From Streptomyces amritsarensis (GTDB lineage: Bacteria > Actinomycetota > Actinomycetes > Streptomycetales > Streptomycetaceae): a stretch of 64,000 nt of DNA. The notes beneath the pieces were generated by a model. The model was not told where the DNA came from, did not search any database, and worked only from the letters and a program-made list of their open reading frames with translations. The stretch covers positions 38,126 through 102,125 of the forward strand of contig NZ_MQUR01000012.1 in the NCBI RefSeq assembly GCF_001953875.1. The letters run 5' to 3'. Below are positions 45,255-53,673 of the stretch, one piece after another (the stretch's first letter is position 1; every line of letters starts with the position of its first letter). The position numbers and the translations under genes were made by a program.

Positions 45255-45722
45255 GTGTTCACGAGCGTATTGATGATCGAGCAGCCGCTGACCACGGTGG
45301 ACGTGGACTTCGTCACCAGCCTGCACGGAGACGACCCGGTCTCCTTCGTCGTCCTCATGCAGCCCCGGGGCGACCAGGACCGACTGCTGCGCGCCATCGA
45401 CGACGTAGCGCTCGGTGAGCTCCCCGAGGCCATCCGCGAGGGCGACGAACCCGAGGGTGAGGACGCGCTCGGCCCCGCCGCGCACGCCCTCGCGCACTCC
45501 CTGAACGCCCTGCGCCAGAAGGGCGCCAAGGCCGTGGGGCAGATCGTCGAGAAGCACCCGCTCGACAAGCTGCAGGCCGTCGTGGACGAGACCGGCGCCG
45601 ACGAGGTGATCGTCCTGACCTCCCCGCACTTCGTGGAGGAGTTCTTCCACCGGGACTGGGCCTCCCGGGCGCGCCACAAGGTCGGCGTTCCCGTGCTCAA
45701 GCTCTTCGCCCACAACGAATAG
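45255..45722 (+). CDS. Conserved small actinobacterial protein upstream of murC
   Basis: 155-aa soluble acidic protein with no signal or membrane helix. The C-terminal third (VDETGADEVIVLTSPHFVEE, RARHKVGVPVLKLFAHNE) recalls the last strand-helix-strand of universal-stress/Rossmann-like proteins, but no nucleotide motif is visible, so I do not assign a function. GTG 45255 is preferred over ATG 45237 because AAGGAG lies 9-10 nt upstream of the GTG. It precedes murC by 58 nt on the same strand and is probably cotranscribed. Confidence 0.75.
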   Translation: MFTSVLMIEQPLTTVDVDFVTSLHGDDPVSFVVLMQPRGDQDRLLRAIDDVALGELPEAIREGDEPEGEDALGPAAHALAHSLNALRQKGAKAVGQIVEKHPLDKLQAVVDETGADEVIVLTSPHFVEEFFHRDWASRARHKVGVPVLKLFAHNE

Positions 45723-45780
45723 GCTTGGGCCCCAGAGCCCGACGCACACAAGCACCGCACTCGATCCTGGAGCGACCTGA

Positions 45781-47178
45781 ATGAAGCCCGGCCTGCCGAC
45801 CGCCATGGAACGGCCCCACTTCATCGGCATCGGCGGCGCCGGAATGTCCGGCATCGCGAAGATCCTGGCCCAGCGCGGAGGGAAGGTCGCCGGCAGCGAC
45901 GCCCGCGGTGACTCCGAGACCGCCGAGGCGCTGCGCGCCCACGGCGTCACGGTCCACGGCGGGCACGCGGCCGACCACCTCGCCGCCGACTCCACCTGCG
46001 TGGTCGTCTCCAGCGCCATCCGCGCCGACAACCCCGAGCTGGCCCGCGCCGCCGAGCTCGGCATCCCCGTCGTGCACCGCTCCGACGCCCTCGCCGCGCT
46101 GATGGACGGACTGCGCCCGATCGCCGTCGCCGGTACGCACGGCAAGACCACCACCACCTCGATGCTGGCGGTGTCCCTCTCGGCCCTCGGCCTGGACCCC
46201 TCGTACGCCATCGGCGGCGACCTCGACGCCCCCGGCTCCAACGCCCACCACGGCGAGGGCGACATCTTCGTGGCCGAGGCCGACGAGAGCGACCGCACGT
46301 TCCACAAGTACACCCCGCAGGTCGCGATCATCCTCAACGCGGAGCTCGACCACCACGCGAACTACGCGTCGATCGAGGAGATCTACGAGTCCTTCGAGAC
46401 CTTCGTCGGCAAGGTCGTGCCCGGCGGCACCCTGGTCGTCGCCCACGGCCAGGAGGGCGCCGCCGAGATCGCCCGCCGCGTCGCGGGCAGGGACGGCCTG
46501 ACCGTCGTCACCTACGGCGAGGAGGAGGGCGCCGACATCCGGATCACCAAGATCACCCCGCGTGGCCTGACCAGCGAGGTCACCGTGGTCCTGGACGGCC
46601 GGATGCTCACCTTCACCGTCTCCGTGCCCGGCCGCCACTACGCCCACAACGCCGTCGCGGCCCTCGCCGCCGGCGTGGCCCTCGGCATCCCCGCGCACAA
46701 CCTCGCCTCCGCGCTCGGCAAGTACACCGGCGTCAAGCGGCGCCTCCAGCTCAAGGGCGAGGCCGCCGGCGTACAGGTCATCGACTCCTACGCGCACCAC
46801 CCCACCGAGATGAACGCCGACCTGGAGGCCATCCGCGGAGCCGCAGGCGACTCCCGCATCCTGGTCGTCTTCCAGCCGCACCTCTTCTCCCGCACCCAGG
46901 AGCTGGGCAAGGAGATGGGCCAGGCCCTGGCCCTCGCCGACGCCTCCGTCGTCCTGGACATCTACCCCGCCCGAGAAGACCCGATCCCCGGCGTGACCAG
47001 CGACATCATCATCGCTGCCGCCCGTTCCGCCGGCGCCGACGTCACCGCCGAGCACGACAAGGCGGCCGTCGCCGACGTCATCGCGGGAATGGCCAAGCCC
47101 GGCGATCTCGTTCTCACCATGGGCGCGGGAGACGTCACGGACCTCGGTCCGGCGATCCTCGCCCGCCTTTCCAGCTGA
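45781..47178 (+). CDS. murC: UDP-N-acetylmuramate--L-alanine ligase
   Basis: Adds L-Ala to UDP-MurNAc, the first amino-acid step of peptidoglycan precursor synthesis in the cytoplasm. 465 aa. N-terminal UDP-binding FIGIGGAGMSGIAKIL, ATP-binding P-loop AVAGTHGKTTTTSML, central-domain EADESDRTF and NAELDHHANY, and C-terminal IDSYAHHPTEM are all canonical. ATG 45781 has GGAG upstream. Located away from the dcw cluster, as in S. coelicolor. msrB follows 23 nt downstream, so the two probably share an mRNA. Confidence 0.97.
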   Translation: MKPGLPTAMERPHFIGIGGAGMSGIAKILAQRGGKVAGSDARGDSETAEALRAHGVTVHGGHAADHLAADSTCVVVSSAIRADNPELARAAELGIPVVHRSDALAALMDGLRPIAVAGTHGKTTTTSMLAVSLSALGLDPSYAIGGDLDAPGSNAHHGEGDIFVAEADESDRTFHKYTPQVAIILNAELDHHANYASIEEIYESFETFVGKVVPGGTLVVAHGQEGAAEIARRVAGRDGLTVVTYGEEEGADIRITKITPRGLTSEVTVVLDGRMLTFTVSVPGRHYAHNAVAALAAGVALGIPAHNLASALGKYTGVKRRLQLKGEAAGVQVIDSYAHHPTEMNADLEAIRGAAGDSRILVVFQPHLFSRTQELGKEMGQALALADASVVLDIYPAREDPIPGVTSDIIIAAARSAGADVTAEHDKAAVADVIAGMAKPGDLVLTMGAGDVTDLGPAILARLSS

Positions 47179-47201
47179 CGGAACGAGGGAGCGCAAGAGT
47201 C

Positions 47202-47609
47202 ATGTCGTACGAGGTCGAGAAGACGGACGAGCAGTGGCAGGCGGAGCTGACCCCGTCCGAGTACCAGGTGCTGCGCCTCGCAGGCACCGAGCCGGCCTTC
47301 CGCGGTGAGTACACCGACACCAAGACCGAGGGCGTCTACTCCTGTCGCGGCTGCGGGGCCGAGCTGTTCCGCTCCTCGGAGAAGTTCGACTCGCACTGCG
47401 GCTGGCCGTCCTTCTTCGACCCCAAGGACACCGACGCCGTCGAGCTGCTCGCCGACACCTCGCACGGCATGGTCCGCACCGAGGTCCGCTGCGCGAAGTG
47501 CGGCTCCCACCTGGGCCACGTCTTCGAGGGCGAGGGCTACCCGACGCCCACTGACCAGCGCTACTGCATCAACAGCATCTCGCTGCGCCTGACCCCTGCC
47601 GAGAGCTGA
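47202..47609 (+). CDS. msrB: Methionine-(R)-sulfoxide reductase MsrB
   Basis: 135-aa repair enzyme that reduces methionine-R-sulfoxide in proteins. Catalytic Cys122 in QRYCINSIS, two zinc-binding CxxC pairs (Cys48/Cys51 and Cys97/Cys100), Cys66 in SHCGWPSF and the conserved His in GSHLGHVF. ATG 47202 follows GAGGGAG. Last gene of the murC transcript; a hairpin follows. Confidence 0.97.
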   Translation: MSYEVEKTDEQWQAELTPSEYQVLRLAGTEPAFRGEYTDTKTEGVYSCRGCGAELFRSSEKFDSHCGWPSFFDPKDTDAVELLADTSHGMVRTEVRCAKCGSHLGHVFEGEGYPTPTDQRYCINSISLRLTPAES

Positions 47610-47653
47610 CAGGTGCGGTCGCTTTAGAGGGCCGCGTCCCCCAAGACGCCTTG

Positions 47654-47682
47654 AGCCCCGGACATCGATGGATTCCGGGGCT
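47654..47682 (+). terminator. Terminator after msrB
   Basis: Perfect 9-bp arms AGCCCCGGA (47654-47662) and TCCGGGGCT (47674-47682), 11-nt loop. Confidence 0.75.
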
Positions 47683-47724
47683 CTCGCGCGCGCCGTCTGC
47701 GCAGTGCTCGTTCGTCGTGACAAG

Positions 47725-47763
47725 GAAACGGTCGTCCCTCATGATCACGAGGGCGACCGTTTC
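47725..47763. repeat. Long inverted repeat at the left edge of the RHS remnant
   Basis: Arms GAAACGGTCGtCCCTC (47725-47740) and GAGGGCGACCGTTTC (47749-47763) pair over 15 bases with one bulge around an 8-nt loop. It is not followed by a T-tract. It separates the conserved murC-msrB operon from the lower-GC remnant and could be a terminator from the lost element or a recombination scar. Confidence 0.6.
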
Positions 47764-47775
47764 ATTGTCGACTGA

Positions 47776-48209
47776 CAGGGTCGGGGAAGCCGTCCGGCGG
47801 GGCGTTCCCGAGAACTCTGCAGGCCGCAGCATCTGAAACGAGAGTTCGAGGTGGGTGGGCTGGACTCGGCCGCTTTCATCGTCACGGGGACCGGATCACC
47901 TTCGTACGACGCCGAGGGGAGCCCCACACGCATCATCCATGGCGCCGGCTGCCGCCTGGAGCTTCAGTACACGCCCGAAGGCAGGCTCGCCCGCCGTACC
48001 GAGCCGGACGGCACTGAGGAAAGGTCGACATCACGAAGATGGCCCCGGACAAGATGGGTGAGTTCTTCGAGAAGCGCAGTCGCATCTACAGCGAGGCCGG
48101 GGCGCAGCCGCACAACTTCGACTGTGTCCGCTGCCCACCGGTATGGGGTCGAGAACTGATGCAGCCGTGGTGTCTTCCATCTCCTCAAGTTTGTGGACTG
48201 AGTAAATGA
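47776..48209 (+). pseudogene. Remnant of an RHS/YD-repeat polymorphic toxin gene
   Basis: No intact ORF, but two adjacent frames carry pieces of one protein. Frame 1 from 47776 encodes RHS/YD-repeat-like segments (SPSYDAEGSPTRIIHGAG, then LQYTPEGRLARRTEPDGTE; compare YDAEGNPTRIV and YDxxGRLxRRTDPDGT in Streptomyces RHS proteins). From about 48018 the coding frame shifts to VDITKMAPDKMGEFFEKRS, continues IYSEAGAQPHNFDCVRCPP and ends at TGA 48207-48209. That TGA overlaps the ATG of the next gene (ATGA), as in toxin-immunity pairs. The large N-terminal part is missing. GC is clearly lower than in neighbouring genes. Confidence 0.6.
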
Positions 48210-48637
48210 TTCGAACTTTCAAATACCGACTCAGGAGCCCGTTCGGCGGATTGGCGGCCGACCTGTCGGCTCAGGCCGAGCCGCCTGGCAAGGCCTCGGC
48301 TCCATTCGTGCAGATCCATCGGGGCGTGCGCCTCCTGCTCCCTGAGTCGGGTGTGCATTGGGAGGATCTCGTTTGGCTCTGCTTCGCAGTCTCCATCAGG
48401 TCTGAGGAGTTGTGCACAAAAAAACCGGGAGGTGTGTGCATCGAGGTCGTCTCCCTCGACTACCCGTTGAGCGACTACCGGCCGGAGGTCGCCGCCGTCG
48501 CCATGGATGGGTGGCTGCGAGAGGAGTTCGACCTGCCTGATGTCGGGATCGCATGCTCGTACTCGGGCGGAGCGGACCCGTATGTCTTCGCATGGGGCAC
48601 GGCGGAGCCGCCCTTCAGGGGGTCGCGGCTCCATTGA
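48206..48637 (+). CDS. Putative immunity protein of the degraded RHS toxin
   Basis: 143-aa acidic soluble protein without recognised family. Its ATG overlaps the stop of the RHS C-terminal remnant (ATGA), the position where polymorphic-toxin immunity genes lie. It contains a Trp-rich segment (VHWEDLVWLCFAVSIRS) and several Cys, and its coding sequence includes an A7 run (48418-48424) and AT-rich codons unlike its neighbours, signs of transfer. No obvious frameshift, so it may still be expressed, for example as an orphan immunity gene against related strains. Function is inferred from position only. Confidence 0.55.
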   Translation: MIRTFKYRLRSPFGGLAADLSAQAEPPGKASAPFVQIHRGVRLLLPESGVHWEDLVWLCFAVSIRSEELCTKKPGGVCIEVVSLDYPLSDYRPEVAAVAMDGWLREEFDLPDVGIACSYSGGADPYVFAWGTAEPPFRGSRLH

Positions 48638-48720
48638 TGGGCTGACCCTCAGGACGCCCCGTCAGGGCTGCTCGGCCGTGCAGGCCCGCGCAGGTCCGCG
48701 TAGGCCGGTCAGGACGTCGA

Positions 48721-48758
48721 CGGGCCCTCCCGGCCCCCACACGGGCCGGGAGGGCCCG
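48721..48758. terminator. Strong terminator downstream of the small secreted protein
   Basis: Perfect 16-bp arms (48721-48736 and 48743-48758, CGGGCCCTCCCGGCCC type) with a 6-nt loop. Confidence 0.85.
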
Positions 48759-48771
48759 TTCGCGTGCCCGC

Positions 48772-49092
48772 TCAGCCGCTGCACCGGGTCAGTTCGCCGC
48801 CCTGGCGGACGGTGTACTGGCCGGGCGGCACGTTCATGACCTGGAAACCGCCGTTCTGGGCGATCTCGACCGTCCCGCCGAAGCCGGCCGACCCGTACAC
48901 GTAGGCCGGCCCCGGGGTGAAGCCGCCGCCGGACAGGTGCACCCTGCCGTTCTCCAGGACCCCTGAGGTCGAGCACGTCGCGGCCGGGATGGCGGCCGCC
49001 GGGGCGTCCGGGACCGCGAGGGCGGCGGGGGCGGCGGCGAAGGAGGCGGCCACGAGGGGACCGAGTACGAGGAGCCGTGTGCGCCGGTTCAT
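48772..49092 (-). CDS. Small secreted protein, unknown function
   Basis: 106 aa with a Sec signal (MNRRTRLLVLGPLVAASFAA, cleavage near ALA/VPD). The mature domain is about 75 residues with two Cys (PAATCSTSG and ELTRCSG) likely to form one disulfide, rich in Gly and beta-prone segments (GRVHLSGGGFTPGPAYVYGS). ATG 49092. A strong terminator follows, so it is monocistronic. Resembles small Streptomyces exported hypotheticals; no function is proposed. Confidence 0.7.
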   Translation of the reverse strand: MNRRTRLLVLGPLVAASFAAAPAALAVPDAPAAAIPAATCSTSGVLENGRVHLSGGGFTPGPAYVYGSAGFGGTVEIAQNGGFQVMNVPPGQYTVRQGGELTRCSG

Positions 49093-49462
49093 GGGTCTTC
49101 CTTACCGCGGGGAAAAGGCAGGCCGCGGACCGCAGGGCGCGAGCCGCGGGCACCGTCCCTCCATGGTCACCCCGCCCCCTGCCCGGTGCGACCGGAGCGG
49201 CAATCGGCCGGAACCGGACGGCCATGGTGTCGAGGACGTCGCGGTTCGATTCCGATCCGGTCTCTGGCCTGGGGTGATCCGGCGGGGATAGCACGGTCGG
49301 CCCGTGAAGACACCTCTCCGTTTCTTCCGTCTGTCTGGTTATGATCGCCCCCTCACATCCCGTCACGACCGCACCGGTTGTGGCCGTCCCCTCCGCAGTG
49401 CCGTGCCCGGTCCGGCCGTTCGGCCACCCATGACGTCCCCACGCCCCCGCTCCCGAGGACCG
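49093..49462 (+). promoter_or_regulatory. Upstream region of the conservon with -10-like TATGAT
   Basis: 370 nt without a supportable gene. A consensus -10 box TATGAT occurs at 49340-49345 with no strong -35. This would place the transcript start after the GTG at 49304, arguing that the kinase begins at ATG 49430 or 49463. Divergent promoter elements for the secreted-protein gene must also lie here. Confidence 0.4.
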
Positions 49463-51871
49463 ATGTCTCCCATAGAACCCGAAGGCGTAAGAGGGCGGTC
49501 GACGCCGCGTCGGTGGCGCAACGTGCGCCTGCGCACCCTCCTCATCTGGCTGGCAGTGGTCCCCACCGTGGCGATGGGCACGCAAGTCACGGTGTCCGCA
49601 CAACGGTTGCTGGAGCAGTCGGCCCAGCTGCGGGCCGACGTGGAGGTCGCCGAGCGGATCGGCGCACCGCTCTACACGCTGATGGTCGACATGCAGGCGG
49701 AGCGGACCGCGACCGCCTCCCTGTGGGCGGGTACCGCCGGCTCCGAGGGCGAACTGCGCATCCGGCGCGCCGCCACGGACTCGGCCGCCGCCGAGTTCCG
49801 GGCGCTCGCCGACGACCCCTCGCGGTCCTTCACGGAAGTGACCCGGCAGCTCGAGAAACTGGCCGCGTACCGCCAGCGCGCCGACACCCGCAGCGGCGCC
49901 GCCGACAGCACCCTCGCCTACTACTCCGAGGTCATCGGCAAGGTCATCCAGGTCTACCAGCAGGAGTTCAGCCACGCGCAGGACGCCGAACTCGCCCAGG
50001 CGAGCCGCCCCGTCGTCTCGATGCTCCAGGCCACCGAGATGGTGGCGCGCGAGGACACCGTCCTGGCCCTCGCCGGGCCGTCCGGGGAACTGAGCTTCGT
50101 CGGCTACGACCAGTTCGTCAGCTCCCTGGGAGCCCAGCGCTACCTGCACGAAGCGCTGATCGTGCCGCATCTGACGGCGCGGGACGAGCGGTTCTACGAG
50201 CGGGTCGTCGGCTCCGAGGACTGGCAGGAGAAGACGCGCATCGAGAACGCCGTCCTCTCCGGGCACAAGGACTCCGTCTCGGGCATCAAACTCCCCGCCG
50301 AGGTGAGCGGCTGGTCGTCCGCGCACGCCAACTTCTCCGTGCAGATGACCACGCTCAACATCGACCTCGCGCGCTCGGTGCTCGCCCGCGGCGAGGCCAA
50401 GGCGGCCGAGCTGCAGGCCGAGGTGGCCTGGCTGATAGCCGGCAGCGGCGGCGGACTGCTCGCCGTCGTCGTCGTGGTCGTCTTCACGACCCGCTCGGTC
50501 CTGCGCCGCCTGCACGACCTGCACGAACGCACCGTGACCGTGGCCGAGGAGACCCTCCCGGACGTCGTCTCCCGCCTCCAGCGCGGCCAGAGCGTGGACC
50601 CGGCGGCCCTGCCGGCCGTGAGCGGGGACCGGGACGAGGTCGGGCGCATCAGCGACGCGTTCGCCCGGGCCGTCGCCGTGTCGGTGGACGGACACCGCCA
50701 GTTGGCCGCCGAGCGCCACGGCTTCGGCCTGTTCGCCTCGGGCATCGCCTCCCGCACCGGGAACCTCGTCAGCCGCCAGCTGAGCCTCACCGAGAACCTC
50801 CAGGACACCTTCGGCAACGACGAGGCGCTGCTCGCCCAGCTCATGCGGTCCGACCAGCTGACGGTCGGCATGCGGCGCCAGATCGAGAACCTCCTGATCC
50901 TGGCGGGCGGCGAGGTGCCCGACCCGCACACCGAGCCCATGCGCGTCGCCGACCTGCTGCGCGAAGCCGCCGCGGAGGTCGAGGACTTCCGGCGCATCGA
51001 GCGGCAGGCCCTGGACGAGACCAGCGTGGAACCGAGCGCCATCAGCCAGATCAGCCACCTGCTGGCCGAGCTGCTGGACAACGCCACCCGGTTCTCCCCG
51101 CCGAAGTCCAAGGTGGTCATCCGCGCCGAACTGGTCGCGGACGGCCTGTCGGTCGAGATCGAGGACCGCGGTCCGCGGGTCAGCCCCGAGCGGTACGAGG
51201 AGATGAACGGGCGCCTGCACCAGGCCCCGCCGTACTCCGTCCTCGCGCAGAACGCCCACCGGCTCGGCCTCTTCGTCGTGGGCCACCTCGCCGACCAGCT
51301 CGGCGCCACGGTCACCCTGCGCCGCTCGGTGTACGGGGGGACCTGCGCCGTGGTAGTCCTGCCCGCCGAACTGCTGCGGCCGAGCGGGGCGCAGACCCCT
51401 CACCGGCCCGCCCGCCGCGAAGGGGCCCCCGTGGCCGCCGTCCCGGCCTCTGCCGCGGCGCCGGCCGCCGAGTCCGCTCCGGCCCCCGCCGAGGAGCACG
51501 GGCCCAAGCCCCACCTCGTGCCCGAGCCCCACCAGGGGACCGATCCGGAGCCGGAACCGGTGGCGGAGCCGGAGCCGGAGCCTGTGGCGCACACCAGCGC
51601 CGGACTGCCCAGCCGCCGTACCAAGACGCCCCGGCACGCGCCCGCCACCGCACTCGCGGCCCCGCCGGCCCCGGCCGCCGCCTCCGCGCGGCCGGCCCTC
51701 CCCGAGCGCGTCCCGCAGACCCACATAGCCGACCAACTGCGCGCGCCCCACGCGCCGGAAACACAGGTCCCCCAGGACACCGCGACACCGGAAGAGGTCG
51801 CCGACGCCTGGGCGGACTACGAACAGGGGACCCAGACAGTGGAAGAAGAGCTCCGACGGGATCAGCCATGA
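49463..51871 (+). CDS. cvnA: Conservon sensor histidine-kinase-like protein (CvnA)
   Basis: 802-aa membrane sensor. N-terminal helix (LLIWLAVVPTVAMGTQV), an extracytoplasmic nitrate/nitrite-sensing-like (NIT) helical domain, a second helix (LLAVVVVVVFTTRSVL), a HAMP-like linker and a GHKL ATPase domain with N-box AELLDNATRFSPP. No canonical phospho-accepting His box is obvious. About 190 C-terminal residues are a Pro/Glu/Ala-rich tail (for example EPEPVAEPEPEPVA). ATG 49463 is taken with GAGG nearby; starts at 49304 and 49430 are in frame. The stop overlaps cvnB (ATGA). In S. coelicolor, CvnA-D proteins form a membrane complex resembling eukaryotic G-protein receptors. Confidence 0.88.
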   Translation: MSPIEPEGVRGRSTPRRWRNVRLRTLLIWLAVVPTVAMGTQVTVSAQRLLEQSAQLRADVEVAERIGAPLYTLMVDMQAERTATASLWAGTAGSEGELRIRRAATDSAAAEFRALADDPSRSFTEVTRQLEKLAAYRQRADTRSGAADSTLAYYSEVIGKVIQVYQQEFSHAQDAELAQASRPVVSMLQATEMVAREDTVLALAGPSGELSFVGYDQFVSSLGAQRYLHEALIVPHLTARDERFYERVVGSEDWQEKTRIENAVLSGHKDSVSGIKLPAEVSGWSSAHANFSVQMTTLNIDLARSVLARGEAKAAELQAEVAWLIAGSGGGLLAVVVVVVFTTRSVLRRLHDLHERTVTVAEETLPDVVSRLQRGQSVDPAALPAVSGDRDEVGRISDAFARAVAVSVDGHRQLAAERHGFGLFASGIASRTGNLVSRQLSLTENLQDTFGNDEALLAQLMRSDQLTVGMRRQIENLLILAGGEVPDPHTEPMRVADLLREAAAEVEDFRRIERQALDETSVEPSAISQISHLLAELLDNATRFSPPKSKVVIRAELVADGLSVEIEDRGPRVSPERYEEMNGRLHQAPPYSVLAQNAHRLGLFVVGHLADQLGATVTLRRSVYGGTCAVVVLPAELLRPSGAQTPHRPARREGAPVAAVPASAAAPAAESAPAPAEEHGPKPHLVPEPHQGTDPEPEPVAEPEPEPVAHTSAGLPSRRTKTPRHAPATALAAPPAPAAASARPALPERVPQTHIADQLRAPHAPETQVPQDTATPEEVADAWADYEQGTQTVEEELRRDQP

Positions 51872-52287
51872 CCACCTCATCGAACACCGCGGCATCCAAC
51901 GACGCGATCTACAGCGTCCTCGACAACAACCTGAGCAGGATCGCCGGCATCCAGGGAGCCGTGCTCCTGTCCAACGACGGCATCCGGCTCAGCGACTACC
52001 TGCTGGACCAGCCCCAGGCCGAGCGCATGGCGGCCGCCGCCTCCGGCATCGCCTCCACGATGAAGGCGATATCCCGGGAGATCGACGGCGGCCGCGTCAT
52101 CCGCCAGCTCGTCGAGATGGACGACAGGTACCTGTGCATCGTCGGCTGCGGTGAAGGCAGCACGCTCATCGTGGTGACCTCCCGCAAGGCCCGCCTCGGT
52201 GAACTGGGCGGCGAGGCCGTACGCACTGCGCAGGCGCTCGGCGAATGGCTGGGCACCCCCGAGCGCGGCCAGACGCCGAACTCCTGA
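51868..52287 (+). CDS. cvnB: Conservon roadblock/LC7 protein (CvnB)
   Basis: 139-aa roadblock/LC7-domain protein (VLDNNLSRIAGIQGAVLLSN then DGIRLSDYLLD). These regulate small GTPases, as MglB does for MglA. ATG 51868 overlaps the kinase stop, and its own stop overlaps cvnC (TGATG), so all are translationally coupled. Confidence 0.93.
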   Translation: MTTSSNTAASNDAIYSVLDNNLSRIAGIQGAVLLSNDGIRLSDYLLDQPQAERMAAAASGIASTMKAISREIDGGRVIRQLVEMDDRYLCIVGCGEGSTLIVVTSRKARLGELGGEAVRTAQALGEWLGTPERGQTPNS

Positions 52288-52655
52288 TGCCGCAGGACGA
52301 TCCGCAGCCCGCAGGCCGCCGCCGTACGCGGCTGTACGCCCTCACCGACGGCCGTACAGCCGCTGAGCACACCGTCCTGACCATGGACACCACCATCACG
52401 GCGGCGGTCGCCGGCGACGCGCACGGGGGACTGCCCACCGAGTGGCAGGAGATCCTCGTCATGTGCGCGCCGCCGGGCGGCCGCGCGGTCGCGGAGATAG
52501 CGGCGCGGATGAACATCCGCCTCACACCGATGACGCTGCTCCTCGGTGAACTCGCCGACCGCGGGCTGATCGACCACCGGCCGCCCCTGGCGGCCTCCGA
52601 CACCACCGACGTCAACCTGCTCATGAGAATCAGGGACAACCTTGCCCGGATATGA
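52287..52655 (+). CDS. cvnC: Conservon DUF742 protein (CvnC)
   Basis: 122-aa DUF742 protein: RTRLYALTDGRT at the N terminus and a winged-helix-like segment (GRAVAEIAARMNIRLTPMTL then LGELADRGLIDHR). The ATG overlaps the cvnB stop. Its end overlaps the start of cvnD by 14 nt. DUF742 proteins are found almost only in conservons; a role in coupling sensor to GTPase is inferred from that linkage. Confidence 0.92.
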   Translation: MPQDDPQPAGRRRTRLYALTDGRTAAEHTVLTMDTTITAAVAGDAHGGLPTEWQEILVMCAPPGGRAVAEIAARMNIRLTPMTLLLGELADRGLIDHRPPLAASDTTDVNLLMRIRDNLARI

Positions 52656-53289
52656 CACGCCCGCCCCGCCCTCGTCCCGGGAACCGGCCCCGGTCAAGAT
52701 CCTCATCGCCGGGGGATTCGGAGTCGGCAAGACCACCCTGGTGCAGACGATCTCCGAGATCGAACCGCTGCGCACGGAGGAGCGGCTGACGGCCGCGGGC
52801 GTCGGCGTCGACGACCTCGACGGCATCGAGTCCAAGACCCTCACCACCGTCGCGATGGACTTCGGCCGGATCACCCTCACCGACGCCGGAGTCGTCCTCT
52901 ACCTGTTCGGCACACCCGGCCAGGAACGCTTCTGGTTCATGTGGGACGACCTCCTGGCCGGCGCCCTCGGCGCGATCGTCCTGGTCGACACCCGGCGCCT
53001 CGACCGCAGCTTCCCGGCCGTCGACTTCTTCGAGAGCCGCGGCCTGCCCTTCGTGGTCGGCGCGAACTGCTTCCACGGCGAACAGCCCTACACCGCCGAG
53101 GAGATCGGGGCCGCGCTGCACCTGCGCGACCCGGACACCCCCGTCCTCATGCTCGACGCCCGCTCGCGCACCGACGTCCGCGCGTCCCTGCTCTCCCTCC
53201 TCGACGTACTCATCGACAAGGCACAGCGCCCCCCGGCGGCCGGTACGGGTGCCTCTGACGGACACGCGACAGGCCCCGTCAAGTCGTAG
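52642..53289 (+). CDS. cvnD: Conservon small GTPase-like ATP/GTP-binding protein (CvnD)
   Basis: 215-aa P-loop protein. Walker A GGFGVGKTTLVQ, switch-like TVAMDFGRITL, G3-like FGTPGQERFWFMWDD and a later GANCFHG in place of the NKxD motif, as in other Cvn GTPases. The only start giving the P-loop domain with an upstream ribosome site (AGGGAC) is TTG 52642, inside cvnC. Last gene of the conservon; no CvnE-type P450 follows. Confidence 0.92.
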   Translation: MPGYDTPAPPSSREPAPVKILIAGGFGVGKTTLVQTISEIEPLRTEERLTAAGVGVDDLDGIESKTLTTVAMDFGRITLTDAGVVLYLFGTPGQERFWFMWDDLLAGALGAIVLVDTRRLDRSFPAVDFFESRGLPFVVGANCFHGEQPYTAEEIGAALHLRDPDTPVLMLDARSRTDVRASLLSLLDVLIDKAQRPPAAGTGASDGHATGPVKS

Positions 53290-53673
53290 CTTGACGTCCG
53301 GCTGCCGTCCCGGTAGATCACCGCCGCGCTGCGATCTCTCGGGTTGGTGCCAGCGGTGGTGAGAGTCGGTTGTGGCGTCCTGGGTTGGGGTTTTGCGGGG
53401 GCTGGTCAAGGGGGGCGACACCGCGGAGAGCTTCTCCGCCATCCTGAGAGCAGAGATCGGTACGCCCGTCCGGGAATCCCGGGCGGAGGCGCGGCAGGGC
53501 GCCCTGCGCTGACCCGGCCGGTTGCCGCTGGTTTGCGGCACCGCCGCCGCCGGATCAGGGCGAGAGGGAGCATTGGGGTGTGCGACGCCGGAGTGGCTCC
53601 CGTCGCGGCGACGGCACACGACCTCAGCTACTCGTCAGCGTTCTCGCACCCCGCGCCCTATACCATCGGCGCT
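53290..53673. other. Gap between conservon and toxin-antitoxin pair, no gene
   Basis: 384 nt with lower coding bias. G-rich plus-strand runs (for example around 53380-53420) and short hairpins are present, but no start with a ribosome site and no family-like translation. The right end carries TATACC (53659-53664), a likely -10 for the toxin gene 10 nt downstream. Confidence 0.5.

Noticed and set aside
47569..47832. Minus-strand 87-aa ORF downstream of msrB
   Set aside because: It spans the msrB terminator and the long inverted repeat, ends inside msrB, and shows no family resemblance.
49304..49462. N-terminal extension of the conservon kinase to GTG 49304
   Set aside because: The added residues are Arg/Pro-rich without a domain, no ribosome site precedes the GTG, and a TATGAT -10-like box lies inside. 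The start remains uncertain.
53344..53673. Upstream extension of the HigB-like toxin frame
   Set aside because: The extra 110 residues are Arg/Gly-rich with no domain; the RelE fold begins right after ATG 53674, which has a -10-like TATACC upstream.
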